Assembly (NCBI GenBank): GCA_937879855.1
Contig: CALFMO010000042.1
Location: forward strand, 61,046 to 125,045
Length of the DNA stretch: 64,000 nucleotides
Reading direction: 5' to 3'
Source of the DNA: an uncultured Acidobacteriaceae bacterium
GTDB lineage: Bacteria > Acidobacteriota > Terriglobia > Terriglobales > Acidobacteriaceae
Part shown: one piece after another, positions 33,318-42,864 of the stretch
How positions within the stretch are numbered: the first letter of the stretch is position 1
How the letters are laid out: each line of letters opens with the position of its first letter
The notes under the pieces: model-generated
Told to the model about the DNA's origin: nothing
The model's database searches: none
What the model saw: the letters and a program-made list of their open reading frames with translations, nothing else
Made by a program: the position numbers and the translations under genes

Positions 33318-34559
33318 CTATTCGTAGCGCAGGGCTTCGATCGGATCAAGATTGGCGGCGCGCAGAGCCGGAACCATTCCACTGATTACGCCAACAACAG
33401 CGAGGATCGACGTCGCCACCAGCAGAATCATGGGCGAGACAATCAGGCGAATGTCCGCGGCTTCGGCATGTGAGGCCAAGGCGCTGTAAAAGGTAATACG
33501 CCCGGCGAAGATCGAGACCGCGTAGGAAAGCAGAATTCCCAGGAAGCCCCCAGCGGCGGTAATGACCATGGCTTCGGCGAGAAATTGAAACAGGATGTGA
33601 TGGCGACGTGCGCCCAAAGCTTTCTCCACGCCAATTTCGCGCGTACGCTGGGTTACCGATACCAGCATGATGTTCATCAGTCCCACTCCGCCGATGCCCA
33701 AAGTGACGGTTCCAATGAAAGCGAGCAGAACTTTGAGGGCCATGGTGATGATGCCGAACTGCGAGAGTTGCTTTTGGGCGTCGAAGACAAAGACGGCGCG
33801 TTGATCGTCGGGTTTGAAGGAATGCGCTGTGGCTAGAGTCTCGCGAATGGTCTTATCCAACTTCGCGTGATCGAGGCCGGCGGAGTCGAGCCATATTCCG
33901 TCGAGATAGTGGTTGTCCTTGAGCACATCCATGGAGTTGTACGGAATGTAGACGACACGATTGTTGTCGTTGTCGCCCTCTTGCATACGAGGCGCTCCCA
34001 CTCCAATCACCTCAAAGGTCACGCCATCGATGCGGATTGTCTCGCCCACCGCGGGCATGCCGGAAAATAGTTTGTCGCGCGCTTCTGATGCGATGACAGC
34101 ATAGAGTCCGTGCTGCATGTTGTCGGCATCGTCGAGGAAACGTCCTTGTTCGATGTCGAGGTTCCAGATGGCCTGGATCTGCGGGTCCAGGCCCATCACC
34201 GGAAAGGTGAAGGAGCGGTTATTGTTCTGAACCGTGGAATCCTTCTGCAGCATTCGGGCGACGTGCCGGCAGAGAGGAATGTTGTTGCGCAGCAGTTCGA
34301 TGTCGTCGTTCGTGAAGCGTACCTGGACCCCGGCCTTATTGCCCCCGGCCTGTTGCGACGTTCGCCCGGGGAAAACTCCCACGGCAGTTGCCCCGAAGCT
34401 TTCGAAGATCGTCTCGATGGCCTTGCCGAAACCGTTGCCGTAGGAGAGCAACAGCACAACCGTCGCGATACCCCAGGCCATTCCCGCCATGGTGAGCAGG
34501 GTGCGGCGCAGGTCGTGGCGCATGGCTGAGTAGGCTTGAATGAGCAGGTCGCGATGCAT
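33318..34559 (-). CDS. MacB-type ABC permease
   Basis: This 413-residue protein has an N-terminal membrane helix (LLTMAGMAWGIATVVLLLSYG), a large periplasmic MacB-PCD domain (about 45-260), and three C-terminal helices of the FtsX fold. The latter carry GIGGVGLMNIMLVSVTQRTREIGVEKALGARR, the cytoplasmic coupling helix. Such permeases work as mechanotransmission machines with a cytoplasmic ATPase, moving lipoproteins, toxins or peptides across the envelope. No ATPase gene is near, but a second permease of the same family lies directly upstream. Confidence 0.92.
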   Translation of the reverse strand: MHRDLLIQAYSAMRHDLRRTLLTMAGMAWGIATVVLLLSYGNGFGKAIETIFESFGATAVGVFPGRTSQQAGGNKAGVQVRFTNDDIELLRNNIPLCRHVARMLQKDSTVQNNNRSFTFPVMGLDPQIQAIWNLDIEQGRFLDDADNMQHGLYAVIASEARDKLFSGMPAVGETIRIDGVTFEVIGVGAPRMQEGDNDNNRVVYIPYNSMDVLKDNHYLDGIWLDSAGLDHAKLDKTIRETLATAHSFKPDDQRAVFVFDAQKQLSQFGIITMALKVLLAFIGTVTLGIGGVGLMNIMLVSVTQRTREIGVEKALGARRHHILFQFLAEAMVITAAGGFLGILLSYAVSIFAGRITFYSALASHAEAADIRLIVSPMILLVATSILAVVGVISGMVPALRAANLDPIEALRYE

Positions 34560-34711
34560 TTAGACTCTCACGGTTGATCGTTCGTTACGGTTCCTCTTGC
34601 GGCCAAAGATTTCTCGGTGTGCTTTGCGATTCCTCTGCGTTTTTGGCGGTAAAGCTTTTAACCGCGGAGTTCGCTGAGAACTGCCGCTGAGAACGCGGAG
34701 AACTTCGATCC

Positions 34712-35962
34712 TTACTCCTTCCTCAGCGCTTCTACCGGTTCCAGCATGGCGGCGCGCCTCGCCGGATAAAGGCCAGCGGCCACGCCGGCGACTGCCAGCG
34801 AAATCACCGCCAGAGCGGCCGTGGACGCAACCAGCTTTGGCGGATCGAATCCCTGGCCCAGATCTACTCCTGATAGAAGGGCCATGAGTGCGGCCGCGCC
34901 TCCAATGCCAATGCCTCCGCTCAATAAGGTCAGGAAAGCGCCTTCCACGAAAAACTGGAACATGATGCTGGCATTGGTAGCGCCGACGGCCTTGCGCAAG
35001 CCGATTTCGCGCGTCCGGTCCGCCACGGCGACGAGCATGATGTTGATGATGCCGATTGCGCCCAGCGCCAGCGTCACCAATCCCACGCTGCCCAGGAACA
35101 TATTCATGGCGTCAAAGATCTTTCCGATCTGGTCAACCGTTTTGATGGTGTCCCATTCATCGAACGAGTCCGGATTGCTGGGATCGAAGCCGTGATTGCG
35201 GGCGATGATCTTGTGGACCTCCTGGCGCGCAGTTTCATGCAAGGCCCGAGATTTGGGTTGATAGTTGATGAAGGAAATGACATTCGTACCGGTCCCGGAG
35301 TTTAGGGGACGGAAGTAGCCTTGCATGGCGTGAAACGGCACGAAGCTGCGCAGGTTCAGATTCATGTTGTCGCCATGGCCGACTTTTTGCAGGGTGCCAA
35401 TCACTGTGAAACGGGAGCCATTAAGCAAAATGGTGGCCCCGATGGCTGGGCGTCCCGGGAACAGAGTGCGCCGTACCTCATCGCCAATGACGATCACGGT
35501 ACGCTTTTGCGCGTCGTCCATGGTATTGATCCAGCGGCCCTCATTGATCGGCAGATAGCGAATCTGATTGAAGTTGGCGGGCACGCCCACGATCTGGCCG
35601 CTGGCCTGGAAGAAATCGCTGACCGCGCGGATATCGCCGCGTGAGATTGCCGGCGCAGCGGCGGCGACGCTGGGGCACTCGCGGAGGATGTCTTCGTAAT
35701 CGCGATAGGTTAGGTAATACTGGCGCAACGCGGTGAAGCTGCCCTGCATGACGGGAGCGCGGCCGGACCAGATGAACATCACGTTTTCGCCAACGGAATC
35801 AAACTGCTTGCGATTGCCGGCGCGAAAACCTTCCCCCAGGCCGACCAGCAGCAGCAGGGAACCGACACCCCAGGCGATGCCGAACATGGTCAGGAACGAG
35901 CGCAGTTTGTGCGCCCACAAAGCGCGGAAAGTCTGCCCGACGATGTCGAGAATAAGGCGCAC
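34712..35962 (-). CDS. MacB-type ABC permease, second copy
   Basis: This 416-residue protein shares the four-helix MacB/FtsX layout: LRSFLTMFGIAWGVGSLLLLVGLGEG at the N-terminus, a MacB-PCD periplasmic domain, and GAIGIINIMLVAVADRTREIGLRKAVGATN with three C-terminal helices, ending LEPVEALRKE. The pair at 33318 and 34712 is related but clearly diverged and probably forms a heterodimer. The 152-bp gap between them carries a degenerate CGCGGAG-rich repeat rather than a gene. The missing ATPase must be encoded elsewhere. Confidence 0.92.
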   Translation of the reverse strand: MRLILDIVGQTFRALWAHKLRSFLTMFGIAWGVGSLLLLVGLGEGFRAGNRKQFDSVGENVMFIWSGRAPVMQGSFTALRQYYLTYRDYEDILRECPSVAAAAPAISRGDIRAVSDFFQASGQIVGVPANFNQIRYLPINEGRWINTMDDAQKRTVIVIGDEVRRTLFPGRPAIGATILLNGSRFTVIGTLQKVGHGDNMNLNLRSFVPFHAMQGYFRPLNSGTGTNVISFINYQPKSRALHETARQEVHKIIARNHGFDPSNPDSFDEWDTIKTVDQIGKIFDAMNMFLGSVGLVTLALGAIGIINIMLVAVADRTREIGLRKAVGATNASIMFQFFVEGAFLTLLSGGIGIGGAAALMALLSGVDLGQGFDPPKLVASTAALAVISLAVAGVAAGLYPARRAAMLEPVEALRKE

Positions 35963-36189
35963 GATGCTCAGACAATTATACGAGGGGTGAGGTCACCAGG
36001 TTCCTGTGCCTTGCTCTCGAGCTCAGACGACTCTGTACCTCAAACCTCTGGAACTCGGCCACAGTGGCGGCGCGGTTTGGGTGCAAGGGTAGCGAGTTTT
36101 CGGAAGGTCTGAGGGCCAGAGTCCACGGTTCGAGATCCTTTTTCGATTTTCGTTTCGTAACGCACGCGAGTTGGTTATTCTCTAGCGGA

Positions 36190-37449
36190 ATGACTACGCT
36201 GGCCCTCACCGAACTGCTGGGCGCTACGGTTTATGACCCGTCCGGCGCATCCAGCGGGCGTGTACGCGAGGTAACACTTGCCCCGCAGGAGGACCGTTCC
36301 CGAATTGCGTCCCTGATCGTGAAGACGAAATCAGGAAATCGCGTGCTGCCGTTTTCTGCGGTTTCGCAGATTAATGGCGGCGTTCGGGCGACTACAACCG
36401 CGGGAGACTGGCCTACGGTCAACGGCACAGAGGGTCTGTTCTTGCTGGAGCGCGACCTGCTCGATCAGCAGGTGATTGATGTCAACGGACGAAAGGTCGT
36501 CCGCGTGAACGATGTCGAGCTCCAAGTAGATGCCCCGAAGGACAAGGCAGCAAACGGAACTCATCCCGTGTTGCGGGTGCACTCCGTAGACGTCGGCGCA
36601 CGCGGCGCGGTCCGCCGTTTGTTGCGCGGCGTGGCGCCGAAGGCTGCGCTACAGGCGCTTCTGGGGAAAATCCCTCCGCGCAGTATTCCATGGGACTATA
36701 TCGACGTAATCGAAACCGACCCTGCGCGGCGCGTGAAGTTGAAAACTTCATACGAGGGCCTGTCCAAGCTGCACCCTGCCGATATTGCCGACATCGTAGA
36801 AGATCTCGCGCCTGACGAGCGCCAGGCCGTGTTTCAGACTCTGGACGAAGAGACCGCGGCCGAAGCGCTCGAGGAAGTTACTCCCCGAGTTCAGAAATCC
36901 ATTGTGGAGTCCCTCGATTCCGGACGGGCCGCCGACATTGTCGAGGAGATGGATCCTGATGCGGCTGCCGACCTGCTCGCCGATCTGCCCGAAGATCGCA
37001 CCGAGCAGATCCTGGTGCAGATGGAACCGGAGGCGCAACAAGACGTCGTCGAACTGCTGGAACACCGGGAGGGTACGGCCGCCGGGCGTATGACCACCGA
37101 ATTCCTGGCGTTGCCGTTTTCGGCGACGGTGCAGAATGCCATCGATTCGATGCGCGAATTTGAAGGCGGAGTCGAAGCCGTGAGCACGATCTACCTGGTG
37201 GATTCTCACGGAACCCTGACTGGCGCGGTCCCACTGGCCAGGCTGGTGCTCGCTTCGCCGTCAACTTCGATGCTTTCGCTCGTCCAGGAACCACTTGTCC
37301 TGGCTCGCGAAACCGCCGAGGAAAACGAGGTGGCGGAGTTATTCGACAAGTACAATCTGCAGACTCTGCCCGTGGTGAATGAGCACAACAAGCTGACCGG
37401 CGTCATCACCTCGGACGACGTGATCAGCATGTTGCGCGCGAAGCTGTAA
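36190..37449 (+). CDS. PRC-barrel, MgtE-N and CBS domain protein without a channel
   Basis: This 419-residue soluble protein starts with PRC-barrel-like beta segments at about residues 5-75 (LLGATVYDPSGASSGRVREV) and a second one at about 85-145. An MgtE intracellular N-domain with helical repeats follows at about 195-300 (LHPADIADIVEDLAPDER, GRAADIVEEMDPDAAADLLADLPEDR). A CBS pair ends the protein at about 300-419 (MTTEFLALPFSATVQNAID and LPVVNEHNKLTGVITSDDVI). These parts sense Mg2+ or nucleotides in MgtE, but the membrane channel is absent. Similar proteins are known to occur near Nramp-type transporters; one lies 6.5 kb away at 43933. ATG at 36190 chosen; the longer frame is poorly coding. 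Confidence 0.88.
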   Translation: MTTLALTELLGATVYDPSGASSGRVREVTLAPQEDRSRIASLIVKTKSGNRVLPFSAVSQINGGVRATTTAGDWPTVNGTEGLFLLERDLLDQQVIDVNGRKVVRVNDVELQVDAPKDKAANGTHPVLRVHSVDVGARGAVRRLLRGVAPKAALQALLGKIPPRSIPWDYIDVIETDPARRVKLKTSYEGLSKLHPADIADIVEDLAPDERQAVFQTLDEETAAEALEEVTPRVQKSIVESLDSGRAADIVEEMDPDAAADLLADLPEDRTEQILVQMEPEAQQDVVELLEHREGTAAGRMTTEFLALPFSATVQNAIDSMREFEGGVEAVSTIYLVDSHGTLTGAVPLARLVLASPSTSMLSLVQEPLVLARETAEENEVAELFDKYNLQTLPVVNEHNKLTGVITSDDVISMLRAKL

Positions 37450-37522
37450 GAAAAACGCGGCGTTAGGTCTTAGGTGTTTAATCTGTGGTCCCGGGCGAAC
37501 TGTTAAGGCTCCAGTGTGACTT

Positions 37523-38509
37523 ATGAAAACTTTCTCTCGGCGCTGCATAACCATGCTGCAAAGTCCGGCCGCTTGGCTCGTTATAGCTGCGGTTCTGACC
37601 TCTCCTTTAGCTGGGCAGAACTTCCCGGAGGAGAAGACCGATTCGCTAACTCTCACGTATTTGGGAGCGGCGGGATGGGAAATCACGGATGGAACTACGA
37701 CCATCCTGATCGATCCGTACTTGTCGCGAATCAACGGACCACCTCCGCCCGGAGGAGGGTCGGGGCACGCCGTCGCGGGCGACACGCGTCCCGTCTACAA
37801 GTGGACCGACATTGCAAGGCCAGACATAGCGGCAATTGACGCGCACATTCGACGGGCAGATTTCGTTCTCGTAACTCACACTCACTACGATCACATCCTC
37901 GATGTACCTCACATCGCTCTCAAGACCCGCGCATCCGTGATTGGCACCGAGAGCACCGAAAATGTGATGCGCGCTTACAGTGTGCCGGAAGAGCAGTTGA
38001 TTACCGTGCGAGGAGGAGAAGATTACCAGTTCCAGGGGTTTTCGCTGAAGGTCATCCCGAGCATACACAGTCCGCTGGACCACAAGCATTATTTCAGTTC
38101 GGCGACCGCACCGCCGGGGATGAAAGCGCCGCTGACCCTGGAACAGATGCACCCGGAGGGCGGCACACTCGCCTATCTGATTCGTTTCCCGAATCACCAA
38201 ATTCTTGCTTTTGGCGGAAACAACTACATTGAACGTGAAATCTCAGGCCTGGAGCCGGATGTCGTGTTGATGGGAGCCGGCGCCTCCCGCAAGGATATTT
38301 ATGATTATACGGGGCGCCTTATGCGTGATTTGCATTATCCAGCATTGGTGTTCCCGACTCACTGGGACAACTTTCTTGCACCGTACGAGGCTTCGCAACA
38401 GCCTGCACTTGACGCTCTGCAATCTTTCTTAAAAGAGATCGCTGTTGCTTCACCGAAGACAAGAGTGATCGTGCCTAAGTACTTCGAACCCATTCCCCTT
38501 GGGAAGTGA
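37523..38509 (+). CDS. Secreted metallo-beta-lactamase-fold hydrolase
   Basis: This 328-residue protein has a signal peptide (AAWLVIAAVLTSPLAGQ). The catalytic domain is of the UlaG/NAPE-PLD-like group: LTYLGAAGWEITDGTTTILIDPY, the metal-binding VTHTHYDHILD motif, a later His in IPSIHSPLDH, and FPTHWDNF near the C-terminus. A proline/glycine-rich loop (GPPPPGGGSG) follows the first strand. Probably a periplasmic metal-dependent hydrolase; substrate unknown. Confidence 0.85.
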   Translation: MKTFSRRCITMLQSPAAWLVIAAVLTSPLAGQNFPEEKTDSLTLTYLGAAGWEITDGTTTILIDPYLSRINGPPPPGGGSGHAVAGDTRPVYKWTDIARPDIAAIDAHIRRADFVLVTHTHYDHILDVPHIALKTRASVIGTESTENVMRAYSVPEEQLITVRGGEDYQFQGFSLKVIPSIHSPLDHKHYFSSATAPPGMKAPLTLEQMHPEGGTLAYLIRFPNHQILAFGGNNYIEREISGLEPDVVLMGAGASRKDIYDYTGRLMRDLHYPALVFPTHWDNFLAPYEASQQPALDALQSFLKEIAVASPKTRVIVPKYFEPIPLGK

Positions 38510-38981
38510 TTGTCCGGCCGCGATCGCTTGCAAAAATCGCTTGTCGGAAAGAAACTTGGGACGCATTACTTACGGCTTCCTTTTTTTGCGCTGATAAACG
38601 AGCAATTGGAATCTGGTGATCACATTCCGCGTTGCCGACAATCCACTCGGGCGTTTCTAGGATCATCGCTATTAAAGTAATTGTTAGAGCTGCAAGTACT
38701 AGCAACCGTGACCCAGTTCGCAGGCGCCTGCACAGGGCGGCGTGCCGCTGCAACCGGGTTACCGAAGCCCGTCCACAGGTAAAGGACATCTAGGCGACAA
38801 TCAATTGCGTAGCCGGAGCTCTTCAGAGCAGCACTCATATATACCTGTCACTCTAAGTCGATCCCCACGGGATCGGAAGCCGAGGTTTCCGCCCAATGGG
38901 TCGGCGTAAGTCAACGCAAAAACTATTGATAGGTAGTTCTCCAAGCTTTTGGCAGTACAGAGATGCACCCTCGGCCCCAGG
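38510..38981. other. 472-bp gap, possibly with one short membrane ORF
   Basis: The only candidate is a minus-strand frame from 38789 to 38475 (104 codons) that has one hydrophobic segment (LLVLAALTITLIAMILE) but lacks a clear ribosome-binding site and overlaps the end of the hydrolase gene. Nothing else is recognisable; no tRNA or repeat was found. Confidence 0.4.
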
Positions 38982-40382
38982 CTAAAGTGTTTGTAAGAAT
39001 GCGACTAAGTCAGACTTCTGTTGGCTCGTGAGATTCAAATTGAATCTCTCGTTGTAGAAGTCCACGACATCATTGAGAGTGGCGGCTGCGCCATTGTGAA
39101 AGTAAGGGGCACGTCCTGCCAATCCGCGGAGGATGGGACCTTTCACCTTGCCGATGTCGGCGCACTTGCCGCTGATCATCGCTCGCCCGATGTCCGTCAC
39201 CTGCACCAAGGTGCCGTCCGAACACTGAACGGTGTAAATCGGCAGGCCCGAGATGTCGAGAGCCGGAACCGGCGGATAGGCCGTCGTGCCGATGTTGAGC
39301 GGGACGGAGAACGAGTGATTGCCGACGTTCGGGCTGTCATGGCATGTGGTGCAATTTCCGTTAATGACGGCGACCCCGAGCGCGTCGTTCAAGCCGCCGA
39401 CGTTAGTAATTGGAATGGGAAGGCTATTGAACAGCGCCTCCCCGCGTGCGACCGCCTGCCGGTTCGGTTGGCTGTTGAGATCGGCCCAGCTGTTGTAGAT
39501 CGTAAAGGCATTTGGATTGAATTTCGCGCCGGTGGGGTCACCGCCAAGCGAGTCATTGATACCGATATAGAAAGGCTGCTTAGAGAGGTTCACCGGTCCG
39601 CCGTAGGCGCCCTGGGCTACGAGATTGCCGGCGTTTTCGTCCTGCGATTGCGCAGTGTACAAGGCAGTTTCAAAGGCGACGATCTGTGCCAACTGCTGTG
39701 ACGTCGGGCCTGCTGCTGCCTGGGCATGATTGAGAGTCGCGTCCGTGGCCTGATGCGTCAGGCTGGCGTTCAAGTCGATCGTGCCGGAAGAGTTTTTGAC
39801 AGTCTCCCGTCCGTCCCACATCACCGCGCTGAGGAAATCCAAATTCGTAGCCGGCAACGGTCTGCGGTACAAGGCAGGTTGGGTGGTGGTCGTTTGCGGA
39901 CACGCATAGGGGTCCTGAATCTGCGTGATCGTGAACGCTGCGCCCGCAGGCATCGGCAGCGAGATCCGAATCAGCCCTTTGTTCAGCAACAGGCTGTAGG
40001 CAGCCTGCTTGGCCTGGATGGTTGAGACATCGGCGCTCGGGCAGTTGGCGCCGTCGACGGGCCGGAAAATTGGATCTGTACCGTTGCTGGAATTGAATCG
40101 CGCCTGCAGATCGGGCGGGGTTACGGTCATCGCGTCGCTCGCGACGTGGCAAGTGCCACAGCTTCGGCCGTTGGTGCCAAGGTTTTGAAAAAACGGGTTC
40201 GCCAGGTCGATGCCGCCAGCCGTACTGAAGGTGCTGAGGGTTCCGCTGGGATCGTTGGTGTCGAGAGGATTGGTCAGTTTGGTGCTGGCGACCAACACAG
40301 TGGCAAAGGTGGCCAGGCCAAGAAGCATGCCCCAAGTGACCCTGCGGAGACAACGTGTGGTCGACCCAGACGATGCGCGCAT
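38982..40382 (-). CDS. Di-haem cytochrome c peroxidase-like protein
   Basis: This 466-residue protein has a secretion signal (VTWGMLLGLATFATVLVAS). Two haem c motifs are seen: CGTCH near residue 75 and CTTCH near residue 341. It ends with the typical peroxidase-family segment GPILRGLAGRAPYFHNGAAATLNDVVDFYNERFN. The spacing between haems is larger than in classical CcpA/MauG proteins of about 330 residues because of a long middle insert with a VMWDGRET segment. It may reduce peroxide or carry out another di-haem oxidation in the periplasm. It stands alone between two gaps. Confidence 0.88.
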   Translation of the reverse strand: MRASSGSTTRCLRRVTWGMLLGLATFATVLVASTKLTNPLDTNDPSGTLSTFSTAGGIDLANPFFQNLGTNGRSCGTCHVASDAMTVTPPDLQARFNSSNGTDPIFRPVDGANCPSADVSTIQAKQAAYSLLLNKGLIRISLPMPAGAAFTITQIQDPYACPQTTTTQPALYRRPLPATNLDFLSAVMWDGRETVKNSSGTIDLNASLTHQATDATLNHAQAAAGPTSQQLAQIVAFETALYTAQSQDENAGNLVAQGAYGGPVNLSKQPFYIGINDSLGGDPTGAKFNPNAFTIYNSWADLNSQPNRQAVARGEALFNSLPIPITNVGGLNDALGVAVINGNCTTCHDSPNVGNHSFSVPLNIGTTAYPPVPALDISGLPIYTVQCSDGTLVQVTDIGRAMISGKCADIGKVKGPILRGLAGRAPYFHNGAAATLNDVVDFYNERFNLNLTSQQKSDLVAFLQTL

Positions 40383-40535
40383 AACGTATGCCCCTTTTCC
40401 GAGCGCTTGGTTCGCGCCTCTAATTGCTATATCGAAAAGGAGAGGGAAAAGACGACAGAGAGGAATGAAATTACTCTCGAACTTCCGCGTTCAGGGGCGA
40501 ATTCGGCATCCTCTTGAGCGGGGGTGCCTACCAGG

Positions 40536-42857
40536 CTACTGTCTCTGCTGGGCTAAGGCGGCATGCTCTTTGGCCTTAGCCACCAGAGCGGCAAACCTGC
40601 GACTGCCTTGAAGCGCCTTCAGATCGGGGTCTTTTTCCATTTGCAGCGCCTCCACGGGGCGCAGGCCAATATCAATGGCCTGTTGCAGGAGGGAGAGCGC
40701 CTCATCGGTGCGGCCGCGTTTGGCGGAGACTGTGGCCAGATCGTATACGGTGATGGCGATTTCCGGCTGATTGGGCCGAAGAACACGGCGTTCGAGTTCC
40801 AGCAGTTGTCGCAATGACTTTTCGGCTTCGTCGAATTCTCCCATGTTTGCCTCAATGGTGGCCTCATTCATCCTATAGTGAATCGTAGACAGGTTCTCCG
40901 GGCCGGCCACGCGCAGCTTAATCTCCAACGCCTCATGTTGCAGTTTGTATGCTTCTGCGTATCGCCGCTCGTGAACCAGTATGGCTGCAAGGTTATTCAT
41001 CGAAACAATCGTGAAATTTGCTTCCGGGCCCAGCGCACGCTTTTGTTGTTCCAGGACTTCCCGCTGTAATTTCTCGGCTTCCGCAAGATGGCCTTCTTCG
41101 CTCAGCGTCGTCGCCAAATCCCCCTTGACGCCGACCGTGTCGCGATCTTCGGGTCCGAGGACGCGCTGCTCGATATCGAGCAGCTTTCGTTGCCGGACTT
41201 CCGCTTCGGGAAACCGACCCTCGTTGTATAGAGTCCATGCGAGCTTTTGTGCGCTTTTCAATATGTCGCGGTTCTCTCTTCCGCCGGAAGAGATGGCCGC
41301 CGTGACACTCCGATCCAACAGCGCTTCGGCGCGAGAGTAGAGACCCAAATTCAGGTATGCCATCCCCATCACATACATCATGCGCGACTGAACCTCGGGG
41401 TCCTTGGATAAGCCGGTGTCGATATCCGTCGCTGCTTTATCGAGAACCTCGCGCGCAGTCACTGAATTGCCTACTGTTTCGCTAGGGTCAGAAACCTTGA
41501 ACATTCCCGTCATGAAATCAGTGATACGGTTCGCTCGGTCACGCTCGCGAAGGGCGATGTCGCGTTGACGGCGAGCAGTGCGGGCCTGAATCAAAGTTCC
41601 AGCGATCGCGGCAAGCACTGCGATGAGAGCTACCGCGGTAAGCGCAAGGCCGGCACGATGGCGGCGGACGAACTTTGTTGTGCGATAGCGAACTGTGTCT
41701 GGCCGCGCGCTGATGGGCTCGTGTTTCAGGTACCGCTGAAGATCGTCAGCGAGCGCAGTCACCGACGAATAGCGCTCGGCGGGATTCTTCTTGAGCGCCT
41801 TGGCAATGATGGTATCCAGATCACCGCGCAGCTGGCGAACAAGCCTCTCGGGCGTGGTACCACGTTGCGCGGCGATGGCGACGAAGTTTTTTCCGTCCGG
41901 TTTTTGTGCACCCACCGCCTCTGAGGCTCGGCCCGGTTCGGTATCGACAATGGCCTTGATCAGGTCCGCAGTGGAACGCGTGGCTGAACCCGCGGGGTGC
42001 TGCCCTGTGAGCAAAACGTAGAGCAGCACGCCCAACGCGTAGACGTCAGTAGCGGTTGTCACTGGCTGGCCGGTGACTTGTTCGGGGGCCGCATAAGCCG
42101 GCGTCAGCGCGCCGCCTGCCTGCTGCGTAAGCTGCGTTGCCGCGGCAGCGTCGCTGGCTTCTTCCAGAAGCTTGGCGATTCCGAAATCGAGTAGTTTGAC
42201 TTGTCCGTCATTTCGGACGAGCACATTTGAGGGCTTGAGATCACGGTGAACGACCAAGTTCGCATGAGCATGGGCGACGGCGGACAGCACGTCGAGGAAC
42301 AGCCGGAGACGCGCTTCCACAGCAAGCCGCCGCTCGTCGCAGTACTCGTCGATGTGCTGGCCTTCTACATGCTCGAGGACCAGATAGGGCTGGCCAGCCG
42401 GCGAGACACCCGCGTCGATCAGTTGGGCAATGTGAGAATCTGCGAGGCGGCCGAGAATTGCGCCTTCGCGCTGGAATCGTTCCTGGCCTCCACGCCCAGC
42501 GAGAGCCAGGCTTAGGAATTTGACAGCCGCTCGACGCTCGAATCGGCCGTCGCTGCGTTCGGCCAGCCAGACGCTGCCCATCCCGCCCTCGCCGATGGGA
42601 GACACCAGTGAGTAGGCGCCGACGGTCTGCCCCGCAAGTCCAAGCTGCACGGGAATATCTGCTGGAGCGTGTTCGAGGAAACCTTCCCCAGCCAGCGCCT
42701 GGTGTTCTTTGAGAAGCGCCTCAACCTGGCCGGCTAGTTCGGGATTCTGTTCTCGCAGCCTGGTTAGCCAGGCAGGGCGCTCGTTTTCCGGAATGGCGAG
42801 CGCCTGGTCGAGATACGGACTGATAGCGTGCCATCGTTCAGGGCTTAACGTAGACAT
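40536..42857 (-). CDS. Membrane serine/threonine protein kinase with TPR sensor part
   Basis: This 773-residue protein has an N-terminal helical region (about 1-75) and a kinase domain (about 80-370) with IGEGGMGSVWLAE, Lys113, HRDLKPSN (Asp206), DFGIAKL (Asp224) and APEQV. One transmembrane helix lies at about 402-424, followed by a coiled coil and tetratricopeptide repeats outside (about 480-750). All catalytic residues are present. The ATG at 42857, with TGAGGTG upstream, is chosen. It sits seven bases behind the ECF sigma gene, a pairing common in Acidobacteriota and Planctomycetota, so kinase and sigma factor probably act in one signalling circuit. Confidence 0.93.
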   Translation of the reverse strand: MSTLSPERWHAISPYLDQALAIPENERPAWLTRLREQNPELAGQVEALLKEHQALAGEGFLEHAPADIPVQLGLAGQTVGAYSLVSPIGEGGMGSVWLAERSDGRFERRAAVKFLSLALAGRGGQERFQREGAILGRLADSHIAQLIDAGVSPAGQPYLVLEHVEGQHIDEYCDERRLAVEARLRLFLDVLSAVAHAHANLVVHRDLKPSNVLVRNDGQVKLLDFGIAKLLEEASDAAAATQLTQQAGGALTPAYAAPEQVTGQPVTTATDVYALGVLLYVLLTGQHPAGSATRSTADLIKAIVDTEPGRASEAVGAQKPDGKNFVAIAAQRGTTPERLVRQLRGDLDTIIAKALKKNPAERYSSVTALADDLQRYLKHEPISARPDTVRYRTTKFVRRHRAGLALTAVALIAVLAAIAGTLIQARTARRQRDIALRERDRANRITDFMTGMFKVSDPSETVGNSVTAREVLDKAATDIDTGLSKDPEVQSRMMYVMGMAYLNLGLYSRAEALLDRSVTAAISSGGRENRDILKSAQKLAWTLYNEGRFPEAEVRQRKLLDIEQRVLGPEDRDTVGVKGDLATTLSEEGHLAEAEKLQREVLEQQKRALGPEANFTIVSMNNLAAILVHERRYAEAYKLQHEALEIKLRVAGPENLSTIHYRMNEATIEANMGEFDEAEKSLRQLLELERRVLRPNQPEIAITVYDLATVSAKRGRTDEALSLLQQAIDIGLRPVEALQMEKDPDLKALQGSRRFAALVAKAKEHAALAQQRQ

Positions 42858-42864
42858 GATCACC

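Noticed and set aside
38475..38789. 104-codon minus-strand frame with one hydrophobic segment
   Set aside because: Overlaps the end of the metallo-beta-lactamase-fold gene, no ribosome-binding site; kept only as a remark on the gap.
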